From Candidatus Gastranaerophilales bacterium (GTDB taxonomy: Bacteria > Cyanobacteriota > Vampirovibrionia > Gastranaerophilales > Gastranaerophilaceae), in NCBI GenBank assembly GCA_944325555.1, contig CALVAN010000004.1, positions 1-64,000 of the forward strand: a stretch of DNA of 64,000 bases, in the 5' to 3' direction. Of the stretch, positions 1 to 9,326 are shown in pieces (within the stretch, counting starts at the first letter, position 1; every line of letters begins with the position of its first letter). The notes below the pieces were generated by a model that was given only the letters and a program-made list of their open reading frames with translations, did no database searches and had not been told where the DNA came from. A program made the translations under genes and the position numbers.

Positions 1-31
1 CATACAGATGCTGAAACAAGTTCAGCATGAC
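1..31. repeat. Dispersed palindrome overlapping the start of the autotransporter gene
   Basis: Positions 8-28 read ATGCTGAA-ACAAG-TTCAGCAT, a perfect 8-bp inverted repeat with a 5-nt spacer, followed by a GACGG tail. From general knowledge, this sequence is a common intergenic repeat in many bacterial genomes, often found together with a GTCATTCTGAG segment; such segments also occur here at about 2896-2913 and 12988-13020. Because it overlaps the first codons of the autotransporter, those residues are probably repeat-derived. Confidence 0.6.
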
Positions 32-2818
32 GGTTATTCTTTGTCAAACACCCTGACAAAATTGGCAAAAACAGCAGTCATAAGCCTAGCACTGTCATTT
101 TTCATAACAGCTCCGGCAATGGCGCAAGACCCTGTGCCCGTGCCAACAGACAATCACGCTTATACCTTAACAAAAGTAGAGCAAGCAGGCGTCAATACAA
201 TCACAAAATACGAATGGTCAGATACTGAAAATAAAAACGTACCTGTTAATTACCGTGTAGATTTAAAACAAACAGACTACGGCTACCCAGAAATAGCAGA
301 TGATAAAAAAACATTTACCGTCACCACACCAAACGCTGACGGCAGCGGCAATGCTTTTGAATATGAAATAAAATACTATGTGGATAGCAGCCGTCTTGCT
401 CCTGACAGAATTACTACAGAACAAAATGGCACAGATATAAACAATGATTTTGTAGGATTAAATGTTACAACATCATCTTCTGCAACTGGCGGGGCGATTT
501 ATAACTATGGTTCAAGCTCAGAAATCGGTGACTTAACCGGTGATTTCATCGGCAACTATGCATCATCAAATAATGATGCCTATGGCGGGGCGATTTATAA
601 CAGTAATGGAACAATCGGCAACATCACAGATGATTTTATAAGTAACTATGCAAGCTCTGTTAAAGATGAAGCATCTGGGGGAGCCATTTATAACACTGGC
701 GGAACAATCGGCAACATAACAGGCGATTTTATAGGCAACTATGCAACATCAAGCTCTCCAGGCGCATTTGGCGGAGCAATTGCAAACATTGGAATAACCG
801 GCAATATAACAGGGGACTTTATCGGTAATTATGTTACATCAGATGGATTCTATGCTATTGGCGGTGCAATAGCTAATTTAGGCTACATAGGCACAATGGA
901 TGAACAAAATATGACAATAACAGAAGGTGAGATAAAAAACTCATCTTTCATAGGCAACTATGCAGAATCTAAAACAGGCAATGCAATTGGCGGGGCAATA
1001 TTCAGCACAAATAAAATATCTATAGTGGCAGACAACGGACAATCAATATTTTCAGGTAATAAAACCATCTCAAACGGAGTTGAAGAACAAAACGCCTTAG
1101 GTATGTATGGCATTGCTGAGCAAGATGCGTCAACCGGTGAGTATGCGTTTGTAGACGTAACAACAGGTGCAACATCAGACAAAAATACAGCCAACCTGAA
1201 ACTCGAAGCCAAAAACAATGGCGTAATAGTTTTTGACGACACAATACGCGGCGGTGCAATAGATGAAAACACTATGGCTGTTGCAGAAACCCCTGAAACA
1301 GCATTTGACTTAAAAGTAACAGGAGACTCCACCGGCAAAGTTGTTCTTAACAACGATGTAATCAATGCCAACATATCCTTAGACAACACTAATTTGTATC
1401 TCGGCAGAGAAGATGTGTTTGACAAGAGTGTGTCTCTGTCTTTGAACTCAGGTTCAATTTATCTTAATAACAACGCAATCGGCACAATGCATGTTCCGAC
1501 CCTCAACCTCAACGGCAATACAAATATATCCGTTGATGCTGACCTTGCTAACAAATCAATGGACAGAATTACTGCCGATAACTACAACATTACAAATGAT
1601 GCAAAACTCAACGTCAACAATGTTGTGCTTTTATCTGACGCAAAAGAAGATGTTACTAACATCCTCTTTGCAGATACAGAACTTAAAGGCAGCGTAGCAT
1701 ATACGGGTGTAAGTCCTATTGCTTACTCTCCAATCTACAAATACGAAGTAACCTACAACCCTGACGACGGCTTCTTCACCTTCGCAAGAGGTTCATCATC
1801 ATCAGGTAACCCGAGTGATAACTACAACCCCGCAGTTTTAGCACCAAGCGTTACTCAACAGGCAGGTGCTTATACAACTCAACTCCAAACCTTTAACTTC
1901 GCTTTCCAGCACGCAGATACATTTATGAATATCCCGTATATGGAAAGACTGTCAATAATAGAACAGGGCAAATATGCATTATCCCCCACTGGTGACGCAA
2001 CAGATGTGGGAACATATTCTCCATTAATGATAAAACAACACGACCCCGGATTCTGGGTAAAACCATATGCATCTTTTGAAAATATACCGCTTAAAAACGG
2101 GCCTAAAGTAAGTAACATCAACTACGGAACTTTAATAGGCTATGATACTCCTATTAAAGAAATATCAAACGGCTTTGAACGAGTATTAACAGGATACATA
2201 GGATACAACGGAGCAAGCCAGCGCTATAGCGGAGTAGACGCATATCAAAACGGCGGCTTACTTGGCGGAACAGCAACGTTCTACAAAGGCAACTTCTTTA
2301 ACGCAACAACCTTATCCGTAGGAGCAACAGCAGGCGATGCCACAACAATGTACGGTTCTGAAAACTATACAATGCTTTTAGCAGGCTTAGGTAACAAAAC
2401 AGGATATAACTTTGAATTCTTTAACGGCGGAATGATACTACAACCCAGTATGTTGATATCATATACATTCGTTAATACATTTGATTACACAAACGGAGCC
2501 GGAGTACGAATCGAGAGTGACCCGTTGCATGCAATCCAGCTTTCACCGGGCTTAAAACTCATTGGCAATACCAAAAACGGATGGCAGCCATACATAGGAG
2601 TAAACATGGTATGGAACCTTTTGGATGACAGTAAAGTAACGGCAAATGATGTAAGATTACCCGAAATGAGCATAAAACCTTACGTCCAGTATGGAGTAGG
2701 TATCCAGAAGAGATTCAAGGACAGATTCCTTGCCTTCGGACAGGCAATGATACACAACGGCGGTCGAAACGGTGTATCCTTGACAGCGGGTTTACGCTGG
2801 AAGGTTGGTAAAGAATAA
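8..2818 (+). CDS. Autotransporter (type V secretion) with repetitive beta-helix passenger
   Basis: The 936-residue frame starts at ATG 8 and has no stop between it and the window edge, so the true 5' end could lie upstream. A signal peptide ends near residue 39 (APAMA/Q). Residues about 155-330 hold repeats of about 25-35 residues built on a GGAIYN...IGNITGDFIGNYA pattern, typical of a beta-helix passenger. The last 280 or so residues (from about 655) look like a 12-strand autotransporter barrel, ending in a GLRWKV-type beta signal. The expected role is export of the passenger across the outer membrane and its display at the surface. Substrate or adhesion target cannot be read from the sequence. 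The first nine residues (MLKQVQHDG) are encoded by a dispersed palindrome; TTG at 41, just ahead of the hydrophobic stretch, is an alternative start. Confidence 0.8.
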   Translation: MLKQVQHDGYSLSNTLTKLAKTAVISLALSFFITAPAMAQDPVPVPTDNHAYTLTKVEQAGVNTITKYEWSDTENKNVPVNYRVDLKQTDYGYPEIADDKKTFTVTTPNADGSGNAFEYEIKYYVDSSRLAPDRITTEQNGTDINNDFVGLNVTTSSSATGGAIYNYGSSSEIGDLTGDFIGNYASSNNDAYGGAIYNSNGTIGNITDDFISNYASSVKDEASGGAIYNTGGTIGNITGDFIGNYATSSSPGAFGGAIANIGITGNITGDFIGNYVTSDGFYAIGGAIANLGYIGTMDEQNMTITEGEIKNSSFIGNYAESKTGNAIGGAIFSTNKISIVADNGQSIFSGNKTISNGVEEQNALGMYGIAEQDASTGEYAFVDVTTGATSDKNTANLKLEAKNNGVIVFDDTIRGGAIDENTMAVAETPETAFDLKVTGDSTGKVVLNNDVINANISLDNTNLYLGREDVFDKSVSLSLNSGSIYLNNNAIGTMHVPTLNLNGNTNISVDADLANKSMDRITADNYNITNDAKLNVNNVVLLSDAKEDVTNILFADTELKGSVAYTGVSPIAYSPIYKYEVTYNPDDGFFTFARGSSSSGNPSDNYNPAVLAPSVTQQAGAYTTQLQTFNFAFQHADTFMNIPYMERLSIIEQGKYALSPTGDATDVGTYSPLMIKQHDPGFWVKPYASFENIPLKNGPKVSNINYGTLIGYDTPIKEISNGFERVLTGYIGYNGASQRYSGVDAYQNGGLLGGTATFYKGNFFNATTLSVGATAGDATTMYGSENYTMLLAGLGNKTGYNFEFFNGGMILQPSMLISYTFVNTFDYTNGAGVRIESDPLHAIQLSPGLKLIGNTKNGWQPYIGVNMVWNLLDDSKVTANDVRLPEMSIKPYVQYGVGIQKRFKDRFLAFGQAMIHNGGRNGVSLTAGLRWKVGKE

Positions 2819-2866
2819 GAATAGAAATAAAAAAACAACAACAAACAATAAACTCCAAACAGCAGA

Positions 2867-2913
2867 GTTGGGCAGGTATGCCCAACCTACGTACTGTCGC
2901 CTCAGAATGACGA
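2867..2913. repeat. REP-like palindrome plus GTCATTCTGAG-type fragment
   Basis: Positions 2867-2886 form GTTGGGCA-GGTA-TGCCCAAC, an 8-bp perfect stem with a 4-nt loop. It is followed at about 2896-2913 by the reverse complement of the widespread CGTCATTCTGAG motif. It lies between two convergent genes and may act as a transcript end, but there is no clear T-run. Confidence 0.5.
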
Positions 2914-2965
2914 ATAAAGTAATAAAATCCGCCCTATGTTACTGCCGGCACAAAACCCATATACC

Positions 2966-4180
2966 CTAACCTTCAAGGGAAATGCCTGCAATATAACCAG
3001 TTGACCAGCAGTTTTGCAGGTTAAATCCGCCTGTCAAACCGTCTATATCCAAAACCTCACCGCAAAAGTATAAATCTGAAACCAGCTTAGACCCCATGGT
3101 TTTGGCATCAACCTCTTTTAAATCCACGCCGCCTGCAGTCACAATTTCCTCTCCCGACACGGGTTTTAGCGCATTAAAGCAATGAGAAGTTAAATTTTTA
3201 ACGATTTTTTCTCTGTCCTTTTTAGATAACTGCCCCGCCTTTACGGAAGTGTTAATATTTTCTCTCTGCAAAATAACCGCTGCAAGATGCTTTGGAATAT
3301 ATTTACTTATTACGTTTAAAACATCTTTTTGAGCTTTACCTTTAAGCTCTGCAAGCAGCGCTTCATCAAATTCCGCCGCATCTTTGTTAACAAGGTTCAA
3401 CTCAATTTTTAAAGGAACATTTTCGTTAAAATCAACATAAGCGCAGTAGGAGGATATTTTATACACAAGAGGGCCGGAAATTCCGTTGTGGGTGAACAAA
3501 AAATCCCCCGTTTGAACATTTTTCGGAAGCTTCAATTTTTTGTTATTAAAAAATACCTGAGCGGAAATGTTTTTAAGACTGATACCGCTGACAGCGGCAA
3601 ACTCTTTTTCCTTTGTAACAAGAGCGCTCAATGAGGGCTTTAACTCCGTAATATGATGTCCCAAACTTTCGGCAAGCTTGTGTCCGTTGCCTTTTCCGCC
3701 GGTCGCAATTACCAGTTTATCCACTATGTGCACACCCTTATCGGTTGTAAGCTCAAAGCCGTTTTCCAGCTTTTTTACTTTTAAAACATTTTCAAACACT
3801 TTTTTGATATTCTTTTTTTCCAGCTGCTTTAAAAGGGCAGTTTTAACGTCTTTAGCACAATCAGTAATCGGAAATATTCTTAAATCGTCCTGAACATAAG
3901 TTTTTACACCTATTTTGTTAAAAAAATCGAGGGTATCTTTTGTGGAAAAACGGGAAAAAACACTGTACAAAAACTTCTCGCCTCTGGGGTAAAATTTTGC
4001 AAGCTCCTTAAAGTTAAATTCACTGTATGCAAGGTTGCAGCGCCCGCCACCCGTTGGCAGAATTGTATTAAGAATAATATTTTTGTCAAAAATAAATATT
4101 TTGTTTTCGGGGTTTTGTGCCGCAAACAACGCACACATTATCCCTGCCGGCCCGCCGCCTATTATGCCGACATTACTCAT
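2966..4180 (-). CDS. HI0933/YhiN-family FAD-dependent oxidoreductase
   Basis: Residues 1-30 carry an FAD-binding Rossmann motif (GIIGGGPAGIMCALFAA) and residues near 45 the TGGGRCN motif typical of the HI0933/YhiN/BaiN family of flavoproteins. A second family signature, GGV followed by a FCGEVLDIDGLTGGFN stretch, lies near the C-terminus. The start is ATG 4180, preceded by GAGGT about 7 nt upstream; the longer open frame to 4237 runs into folK and has no ribosome site. The start overlaps the folK stop by 8 bp (ATGAGTAA), so both are probably co-transcribed and translationally coupled. The physiological substrate of this family is poorly known; annotation as an aminoacetone oxidase or a bile-acid-related enzyme would be unsupported here. 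Confidence 0.85.
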   Translation of the reverse strand: MSNVGIIGGGPAGIMCALFAAQNPENKIFIFDKNIILNTILPTGGGRCNLAYSEFNFKELAKFYPRGEKFLYSVFSRFSTKDTLDFFNKIGVKTYVQDDLRIFPITDCAKDVKTALLKQLEKKNIKKVFENVLKVKKLENGFELTTDKGVHIVDKLVIATGGKGNGHKLAESLGHHITELKPSLSALVTKEKEFAAVSGISLKNISAQVFFNNKKLKLPKNVQTGDFLFTHNGISGPLVYKISSYCAYVDFNENVPLKIELNLVNKDAAEFDEALLAELKGKAQKDVLNVISKYIPKHLAAVILQRENINTSVKAGQLSKKDREKIVKNLTSHCFNALKPVSGEEIVTAGGVDLKEVDAKTMGSKLVSDLYFCGEVLDIDGLTGGFNLQNCWSTGYIAGISLEG

Positions 4181-4685
4181 GGATATGACCTCTTGTGCCG
4201 TACAATACAACCTCTTCGACCTCATCCAAATCGTCATATAATTCTGATATTGATTTATTCAATACGGGATGAACAAAATCGGGAATAAGTTCAAGCAAAG
4301 GAACAAGGACAAACGCTCTTTGGTGCATTCTCGGGTGAGGAACGGTCAAAATCTCCGTATTGATAACCTCTTTATCATAAAAAATGATATCTATATCAAT
4401 CGGCCTTTCACCCCAGCGCTGCTCTTTTTCTCTGTTTCTGCCGAGAGTTTTTTCAATATTAAGGCATTTTAAAAGCAAATCCTCTGCGCTTAAATCGGTT
4501 TTTATCTCAAGTGCCATATTTAAAAACCAGTTTTGATTTTTTACGCCCCAGGGCTCGGTTTCATACAAAGCTGAGGTTCTTATGATTTTTATATTTTGAG
4601 CAAGGCTAATAAGGCTTACCGCCTGTTCGGCATATTTAAGCCTGTCACCCGAATTTGAACCTAAACACAAGTATGCTATTGCCAT
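4173..4685 (-). CDS. folK: 2-amino-4-hydroxy-6-hydroxymethyldihydropteridine diphosphokinase
   Basis: This 170-residue protein shows the HPPK signature in order: an N-terminal LCLGSNSGDR, LYETEPWG near residue 42, ERPIDIDIIFYD near residue 95, and PHPRMHQRAFVLVPL near residue 120. The two Asp residues of DIDI bind Mg2+ in the family. It transfers pyrophosphate from ATP to hydroxymethyldihydropterin in folate synthesis. No other folate gene is adjacent in the window. Its 3' end overlaps the downstream flavoprotein gene, so the two likely form an operon. Confidence 0.95.
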   Translation of the reverse strand: MAIAYLCLGSNSGDRLKYAEQAVSLISLAQNIKIIRTSALYETEPWGVKNQNWFLNMALEIKTDLSAEDLLLKCLNIEKTLGRNREKEQRWGERPIDIDIIFYDKEVINTEILTVPHPRMHQRAFVLVPLLELIPDFVHPVLNKSISELYDDLDEVEEVVLYGTRGHIHE

Positions 4686-4836
4686 AAATAGATATTATAA
4701 TTTTTCACGGGCAATTACAATTCCAAAGCCTCAAATTTGCCATTATTCTTTATAATTGTTAAAAATTAGCGGTCGGAATTGCGCTTTCAGTCGTTTTTAT
4801 GTTAAGATTTTATACATTAGTATATGAGGAAAATCT

Positions 4837-5394
4837 ATGATATCAGTAAATGATTTAAAAACAGGCTTAACACTGGAATTGGACAACGGATTGTGGTCAG
4901 TTGTTGAATTCTTACACGTAAAACCCGGTAAAGGTGCTGCTTTTGTAAGAACAAAGCTCAAAAACGTAGAAACCGGCAACGTAGTTGAAAAAACCTTCAG
5001 AGCAGGTGAAAAAGTTGCAAAAGCTACTCTCGACAAACGTGAAATGCAATACCTTTACAAAGAAGGTTCCGATTACGTTATGATGGATACAGAAAACTAT
5101 GAACAGCTTTCTGTTCCCGAAGTTCACATCGGCGACGGTGTTAAATACCTTAAAGAAAATATGAACGTACAAATTTTGCTCCACGACGGCAAAATCGTAG
5201 GTCTTGATATTCCTAACCACGTTGAACTCGAAGTTGTTGACACTCCTCCGTCAGAAAAGGGCAACACTTCTCAAGGCGGTACAAAACCTGCTAAACTTGA
5301 AACAGGCGCCGTTGTTAACGTTCCTTTCTTTATCGCTAACGGTGACAAAATCAGAGTCGATACAAGAACAAACGAATACCTCGACAGAGTATAA
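4837..5394 (+). CDS. efp: Elongation factor P
   Basis: This 185-residue protein matches EF-P in length and in its three-domain layout. The loop that enters the ribosome near the peptidyl-transferase centre carries PGKG with Lys32 at the tip, so this is a Lys-type EF-P. I see no modification gene (EpmA/B, YmfI-like) in the window. The GDKIRVDTRTNEYLDRV C-terminus is the family signature. The start ATG 4837 has GAGGA 7 nt upstream. efp stands 90 bp before accB on the same strand; this pairing is typical of Cyanobacteria and supports the taxonomic placement. Confidence 0.97.
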   Translation: MISVNDLKTGLTLELDNGLWSVVEFLHVKPGKGAAFVRTKLKNVETGNVVEKTFRAGEKVAKATLDKREMQYLYKEGSDYVMMDTENYEQLSVPEVHIGDGVKYLKENMNVQILLHDGKIVGLDIPNHVELEVVDTPPSEKGNTSQGGTKPAKLETGAVVNVPFFIANGDKIRVDTRTNEYLDRV

Positions 5395-5484
5395 AATCCA
5401 TACCGGCAAAATATTACGTTCCGAAAAATATTTTCCGAACGCCGGTATTGATTAAAAGCTAAAACTTAGTAAAAGGATGTTACT

Positions 5485-5943
5485 ATGAATTTTGAATTAG
5501 ATTATATTGAAAAATTAGTCAAAATGGTTTCCGACAGTGATTTAACCGAATTGACACTGGAAGATAACGAACAGGCTATTGTTATAAGAAAAGAAAAAGA
5601 GATAGTACAGGCACAGGTTGTACCTCAAGCTGTTGCAGCAGCTCCCGCTGTACAGATGCCTGCAGCTGCCCCTGCTGCAGCCGAAGAAAAGAAAGACGAT
5701 GCACCAAAAGGCAAACCTATCACATCGCCGATGGTCGGTACTTTCTATATGGCGGCTTCTCCCGGAGCAAAACCGTTTGTTGAAGTAGGACAAACTGTTT
5801 CAACCGGTCAGGTAGTTTGTATTATCGAAGCCATGAAGCTTATGAACGAAATTGAATCCGAAGTTTCAGGTAAAGTTACACAAATTTGCGTAAAAGACGG
5901 CGAAGCTGTTGAATACGGTCAAGTATTGATGTACGTAGAATAA
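5485..5943 (+). CDS. accB: Biotin carboxyl carrier protein of acetyl-CoA carboxylase
   Basis: The 152-residue protein has an N-terminal segment, an Ala/Pro-rich linker (about residues 44-70), and a C-terminal biotinyl domain with the AMKLMNE motif; biotin would be attached to Lys118. It carries CO2 from biotin carboxylase to the carboxyltransferase in the first step of fatty-acid synthesis. AAGGA lies about 8 nt before the start. The gene is followed by accC after a 100-bp gap that can form a hairpin. accA and accD are not in the window. Confidence 0.96.
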   Translation: MNFELDYIEKLVKMVSDSDLTELTLEDNEQAIVIRKEKEIVQAQVVPQAVAAAPAVQMPAAAPAAAEEKKDDAPKGKPITSPMVGTFYMAASPGAKPFVEVGQTVSTGQVVCIIEAMKLMNEIESEVSGKVTQICVKDGEAVEYGQVLMYVE

Positions 5944-5952
5944 AAATTTACA

Positions 5953-6037
5953 TTGTAACTTTACAAAATAAAAAAAATTATGATAAATTCCCAAGTTTGA
6001 GATAAAATTATACTATCTATCAGACTTAGGGAATTTA
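5953..6037 (+). promoter_or_regulatory. Palindrome and long hairpin in the accB-accC spacer
   Basis: TTGTAA-CT-TTACAA at 5953-5966 is a perfect 6-bp inverted repeat and could be an operator. Positions 5984-6000 (TAAATTCCCAAGTTTGA) can pair with 6020-6037 (TCAGACTTAGGGAATTTA), with one bulged A and one G-U pair. The 3' arm contains the only purine-rich stretch (AGGGAA) before the accC ATG at 6044, so folding could hide the ribosome site. Function is inferred from structure only. Confidence 0.4.
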
Positions 6038-6043
6038 TTTTAT

Positions 6044-7417
6044 ATGATAAAAAAAGTTTTAGTTGCTAACAGGGGCGAAATCGCCGTAAGAATAATAAGA
6101 GCCTGCAAGGAATTGGGAATAAAAACGGTTGCCGTATATTCTCAGGCAGATGCTGACTCTCTGCACGTAAGCCTTGCCGATGAGGCATACTGCATAGGTC
6201 CTGCACAGAGTGCAAAAAGCTATTTGAACATACCGGCAATAATTTCCGTTGCACTCACAAGCGGTGCGGATGCAATCCACCCCGGTTACGGCTTTATGTC
6301 TGAACGTTCCGATTTTGTGGATATCTGCTGCGACCACGGTATTAAGTTTATCGGGCCTTCCGCTGAAGCAATGCGCAAAATGGGCGATAAAGCAACGGCA
6401 AGAAAAACAATGACGGCAAACGGTGTGCCCGTAACTCCGGGGACTGACCTTGTTGAAGATATGGAAGCTGCAAAAGAGTTTGCGGCTAAAGCAAAATATC
6501 CCGTTATCGTTAAAGCAACCGCAGGCGGCGGCGGAAAAGGTATGAGAATAGCAAATTCACCGGAAGAACTGGAAGAAGCTATCACTCTCTGCCAGACAGA
6601 AGCCCAAAATGCCTTCGGTAACGCAGGTGTGTATCTTGAAAAATATATTATAAATCCCCGTCATATTGAAGTACAAATCATTGCTGACAGCTACGGCAAC
6701 GTTGTTCACCTCGGCGAACGTGACTGCTCCGTACAAAGACGCCACCAAAAACTGCTTGAAGAAGCTCCTTCCCCTGCTATTGACGAAAAAACAAGAAAAG
6801 CAATGGGTGCTGCAGCAATTACCGCCGCAAAATCAATAGGCTATGAAGGCGCAGGCACAATAGAATTTTTGCTTGACCACGACGGCAGCTGGTATTTTAT
6901 GGAAATGAACACACGTATTCAGGTTGAACATTGTGTATCCGAAATGATTTCCAGTGTTGACCTTGTAAAAGAACAAATCAGAGTTGCCGCAGGCGAAAAA
7001 CTCTCATTTACTCAAGACGACATAGAGCTTAGAGGTCACGCTATTGAATGCCGTATCAATGCGGAAGATGCAGACAAAAACTTTATGCCCTGCCCCGGAG
7101 AAATCAAAGGCTACATTGCCCCCGGCGGTTTTGGCGTAAGGGTGGATTCCCATTCTTACACCGGTTATAAAATCCCGCCTTATTACGATTCCATGATAGG
7201 CAAACTCATCTGCTGGGGAAGGGACAGAGAAGACGCAAGAAAAAGAATGCTGCGTGCTCTTGATGAATACGTTATTACGGGTATCAAAACCACAATACCT
7301 TATCACAAAAAGATTTTAACCAACGAAGTGTTTATCTCGGGCGACTTCAACACCGGCTTTATTGCAGAGCACATGACACCGCAAAAAGAAGAAGTTGAAG
7401 AAGAAGTAAAAGTATAA
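6044..7417 (+). CDS. accC: Biotin carboxylase subunit of acetyl-CoA carboxylase
   Basis: 457 residues, the usual length for AccC (about 450). Residues 1-115 form the biotin-carboxylase N domain ([13 protein letters not shown]). The ATP-grasp fold follows with the glycine-rich loop GGGGKGMRI near residue 165 and [15 protein letters not shown] near residue 288, which holds the catalytic Glu and Arg residues. The C-terminal domain contains [12 protein letters not shown]. It carboxylates biotin on AccB using ATP and bicarbonate. The ribosome site is poor and sits inside a predicted hairpin, so translation may be regulated separately from accB. Confidence 0.96.
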   Translation: MIKKVLVANRGEIAVRIIRACKELGIKTVAVYSQADADSLHVSLADEAYCIGPAQSAKSYLNIPAIISVALTSGADAIHPGYGFMSERSDFVDICCDHGIKFIGPSAEAMRKMGDKATARKTMTANGVPVTPGTDLVEDMEAAKEFAAKAKYPVIVKATAGGGGKGMRIANSPEELEEAITLCQTEAQNAFGNAGVYLEKYIINPRHIEVQIIADSYGNVVHLGERDCSVQRRHQKLLEEAPSPAIDEKTRKAMGAAAITAAKSIGYEGAGTIEFLLDHDGSWYFMEMNTRIQVEHCVSEMISSVDLVKEQIRVAAGEKLSFTQDDIELRGHAIECRINAEDADKNFMPCPGEIKGYIAPGGFGVRVDSHSYTGYKIPPYYDSMIGKLICWGRDREDARKRMLRALDEYVITGIKTTIPYHKKILTNEVFISGDFNTGFIAEHMTPQKEEVEEEVKV

Positions 7418-7499
7418 CATTTGTTAGTTTAATCTAATATTCGATTAAACATGCCTGCCCGATACTTGGTGTGCCGGCCTTAACAAAGCACACAACTTT

Positions 7500-8816
7500 T
7501 TACACAATAGAAGAAGAATTTATATCCGAAGTTTGTTCCAGACGTTTTTTCAACTCGCCTTTCGGCTCGTAGTATGGTGTAACCGTCATTATCTTTGCCG
7601 CAATGTCGGGATAATAATAAATAAACTTCAACTCGCTGTCAGTCAAAGGCAGCTGCGTGTGTACGTTTGCGTATCTCGCAAGCTCAAGGATGTTTCTTGC
7701 CTCGTCCTCATCGTGAAATTCCAGCTCAAGATTTTTATAAACATTTCTGAACCCTTTAATACCGCCGTATTCACCTATTGTAATCATTCTGCCGGTTTCA
7801 ACAATTTCCGGCTCTCCTCTTCCGAGTTCTTCAAAATCGTACAACTCATAGTTTCTTCTGTCTTTAAGTGCACCGTCTGCGTGAATACCTGATTCGTGCG
7901 CAAAAGCATTGGCTCCTACTGCGGGCTGGTTGACGGGAATAGGCACGCCAAAAGCGTGAGAGGTATATTTTGCAAGTTTCCATGCTTTTGACATGTCAAT
8001 ATTGGGGTCAACTTCATACTTGCCCGCAAAACCGGCTGATTTTTTCACCGCAAGCAGGCATGAAATCAAATCCGCATTGCCGGCACGTTCGCCCATACCG
8101 TTGATTGCGGTGTCGATATAAGCATCAACACCCGCATCCACTGCAGCTTTTGCACCCAGTACCGAGCAGCCCACAGCCATTCCCAAATCGTTATGAAAAT
8201 GCATTTCCATATCAATTTGAGCTTCCTTGGCAATTTGATAAATTCTGTCATAAGTTGTTCCTGGGTCCTCATAACCGAGAGTATCACAGTATCTGAAACG
8301 GGAAGCACCGTGCTTTTTGCACTCTTTTGCGTATTCAATCAGATAATCAATGGAACTTCTTGAAGCGTCCTCGGCATTAACGCCGATTGTTTCCACTCCG
8401 TAGGTTTTTGCCGTTTCAACGGCTTCGATGGTTTGGGCAAGTATAGCGGCCTTTGTCATTTTATCGCCGTATTTGCCATGAATCATCTGGTCGGATGTGG
8501 ATTGCGACAGGTTCAAAAATTTAAGACGGGGAACATTTTGTATAGCCTGTATAACGTCTTTGGAAAGCGCACGCACCCAGCCCGAAAACTTTGTTCTTTT
8601 AATAACACCTCTATCCACAAGCTCAAGGTTTGCGTTGAGATAATTTATCTCGTGCTTTGTTGTAGGAAAACCTATTTCCGATTGAGTGATTCCCATATCG
8701 TCCAGCATCATGTTTATTATGGTTTTTTGCAGTTTAGCAAGCCCCAGACGTGAAGTCTGAACGCCATCTCTGTTTGTTACGTCAACAAAATATATTTTAT
8801 GTTTGGAATCGCTCAT
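7500..8816 (-). CDS. DRE-TIM metallolyase: Re-citrate/homocitrate/isopropylmalate-synthase-like
   Basis: The 438-residue protein starts with the TIM-barrel signature DVTNRDGVQTSR, in which the catalytic Arg-Asp pair is kept but the usual Glu/Asn of RDGxQ is Val. HFHNDLGMAVG near residue 205 gives the metal-binding HxH, and HESGIHADGALKDRRNY near residue 310 is typical of homocitrate and isopropylmalate synthases. The C-terminal LeuA allosteric domain appears to be missing. The N-terminal motif recalls, from memory, the clostridial Re-citrate synthases, which are often mis-annotated as homocitrate synthases; this assignment is inference. A canonical LeuA is encoded at 40243-41766, so this copy probably uses another 2-oxo acid. 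Confidence 0.7.
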   Translation of the reverse strand: MSDSKHKIYFVDVTNRDGVQTSRLGLAKLQKTIINMMLDDMGITQSEIGFPTTKHEINYLNANLELVDRGVIKRTKFSGWVRALSKDVIQAIQNVPRLKFLNLSQSTSDQMIHGKYGDKMTKAAILAQTIEAVETAKTYGVETIGVNAEDASRSSIDYLIEYAKECKKHGASRFRYCDTLGYEDPGTTYDRIYQIAKEAQIDMEMHFHNDLGMAVGCSVLGAKAAVDAGVDAYIDTAINGMGERAGNADLISCLLAVKKSAGFAGKYEVDPNIDMSKAWKLAKYTSHAFGVPIPVNQPAVGANAFAHESGIHADGALKDRRNYELYDFEELGRGEPEIVETGRMITIGEYGGIKGFRNVYKNLELEFHDEDEARNILELARYANVHTQLPLTDSELKFIYYYPDIAAKIMTVTPYYEPKGELKKRLEQTSDINSSSIV

Positions 8817-9016
8817 CTTTGGTTTTCTTCTTTCTATGACGGACTAAATAAATTATACGAAATTATAACATATTTTATCAGACATTTACCAATTTCATAA
8901 TCGGACAGGGTTATAAACTTACTTAGCTAATTAGTCTAATGTAAATTTTTTCAGGAATGTAAAAATAAATATACGGGGAAGCAAAAACTTCCCGATACAC
9001 AAAAAGGAGAAAAATT

Positions 9017-9313
9017 ATGAAAAAGATATTTTTGTTATCAGCAGCAGCAATGGTTCTTGCCTCAACAACGGCATTTGCATCATGTCCGATTTATCAGACA
9101 AATAACTCTTGCTCTATTAACCCGACAGGCAGAATAACCGGTGCAGCCGCTCCTGTATCTTATATTGTTGCTCCGGCACAGCAAAGAACATTTTTGCCGC
9201 CCTGCAACAACTGCAACACTCAACAGAAAAAGACATTTTTCCAAAAAATGATGACTCCTGTTTCGGGTGTATATAATGCGGTATTCTCACCGTTTACACA
9301 ACTGTATGATTAA
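9017..9313 (+). CDS. Small secreted cysteine-containing protein of unknown function
   Basis: 98 residues with an obvious signal peptide (KKIFLLSAAAMVLASTTAFA, cleavage near residue 21). The mature part has Cys pairs (SCPIY, NSCSIN, PCNNCN) that could form disulphides, and a C-terminal amphipathic stretch. A strong AAAAGGAG lies about 7 nt before the start. I do not recognise the family. It stands alone between two minus-strand genes and is probably exported to the periplasm or outer membrane. Confidence 0.7.
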   Translation: MKKIFLLSAAAMVLASTTAFASCPIYQTNNSCSINPTGRITGAAAPVSYIVAPAQQRTFLPPCNNCNTQQKKTFFQKMMTPVSGVYNAVFSPFTQLYD

Positions 9314-9326
9314 TTAACGGTGCGCT

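Noticed and set aside
958-1425. 155-codon minus-strand open frame within the autotransporter gene
   Set aside because: It lies wholly inside a well-supported gene and has no recognisable product.
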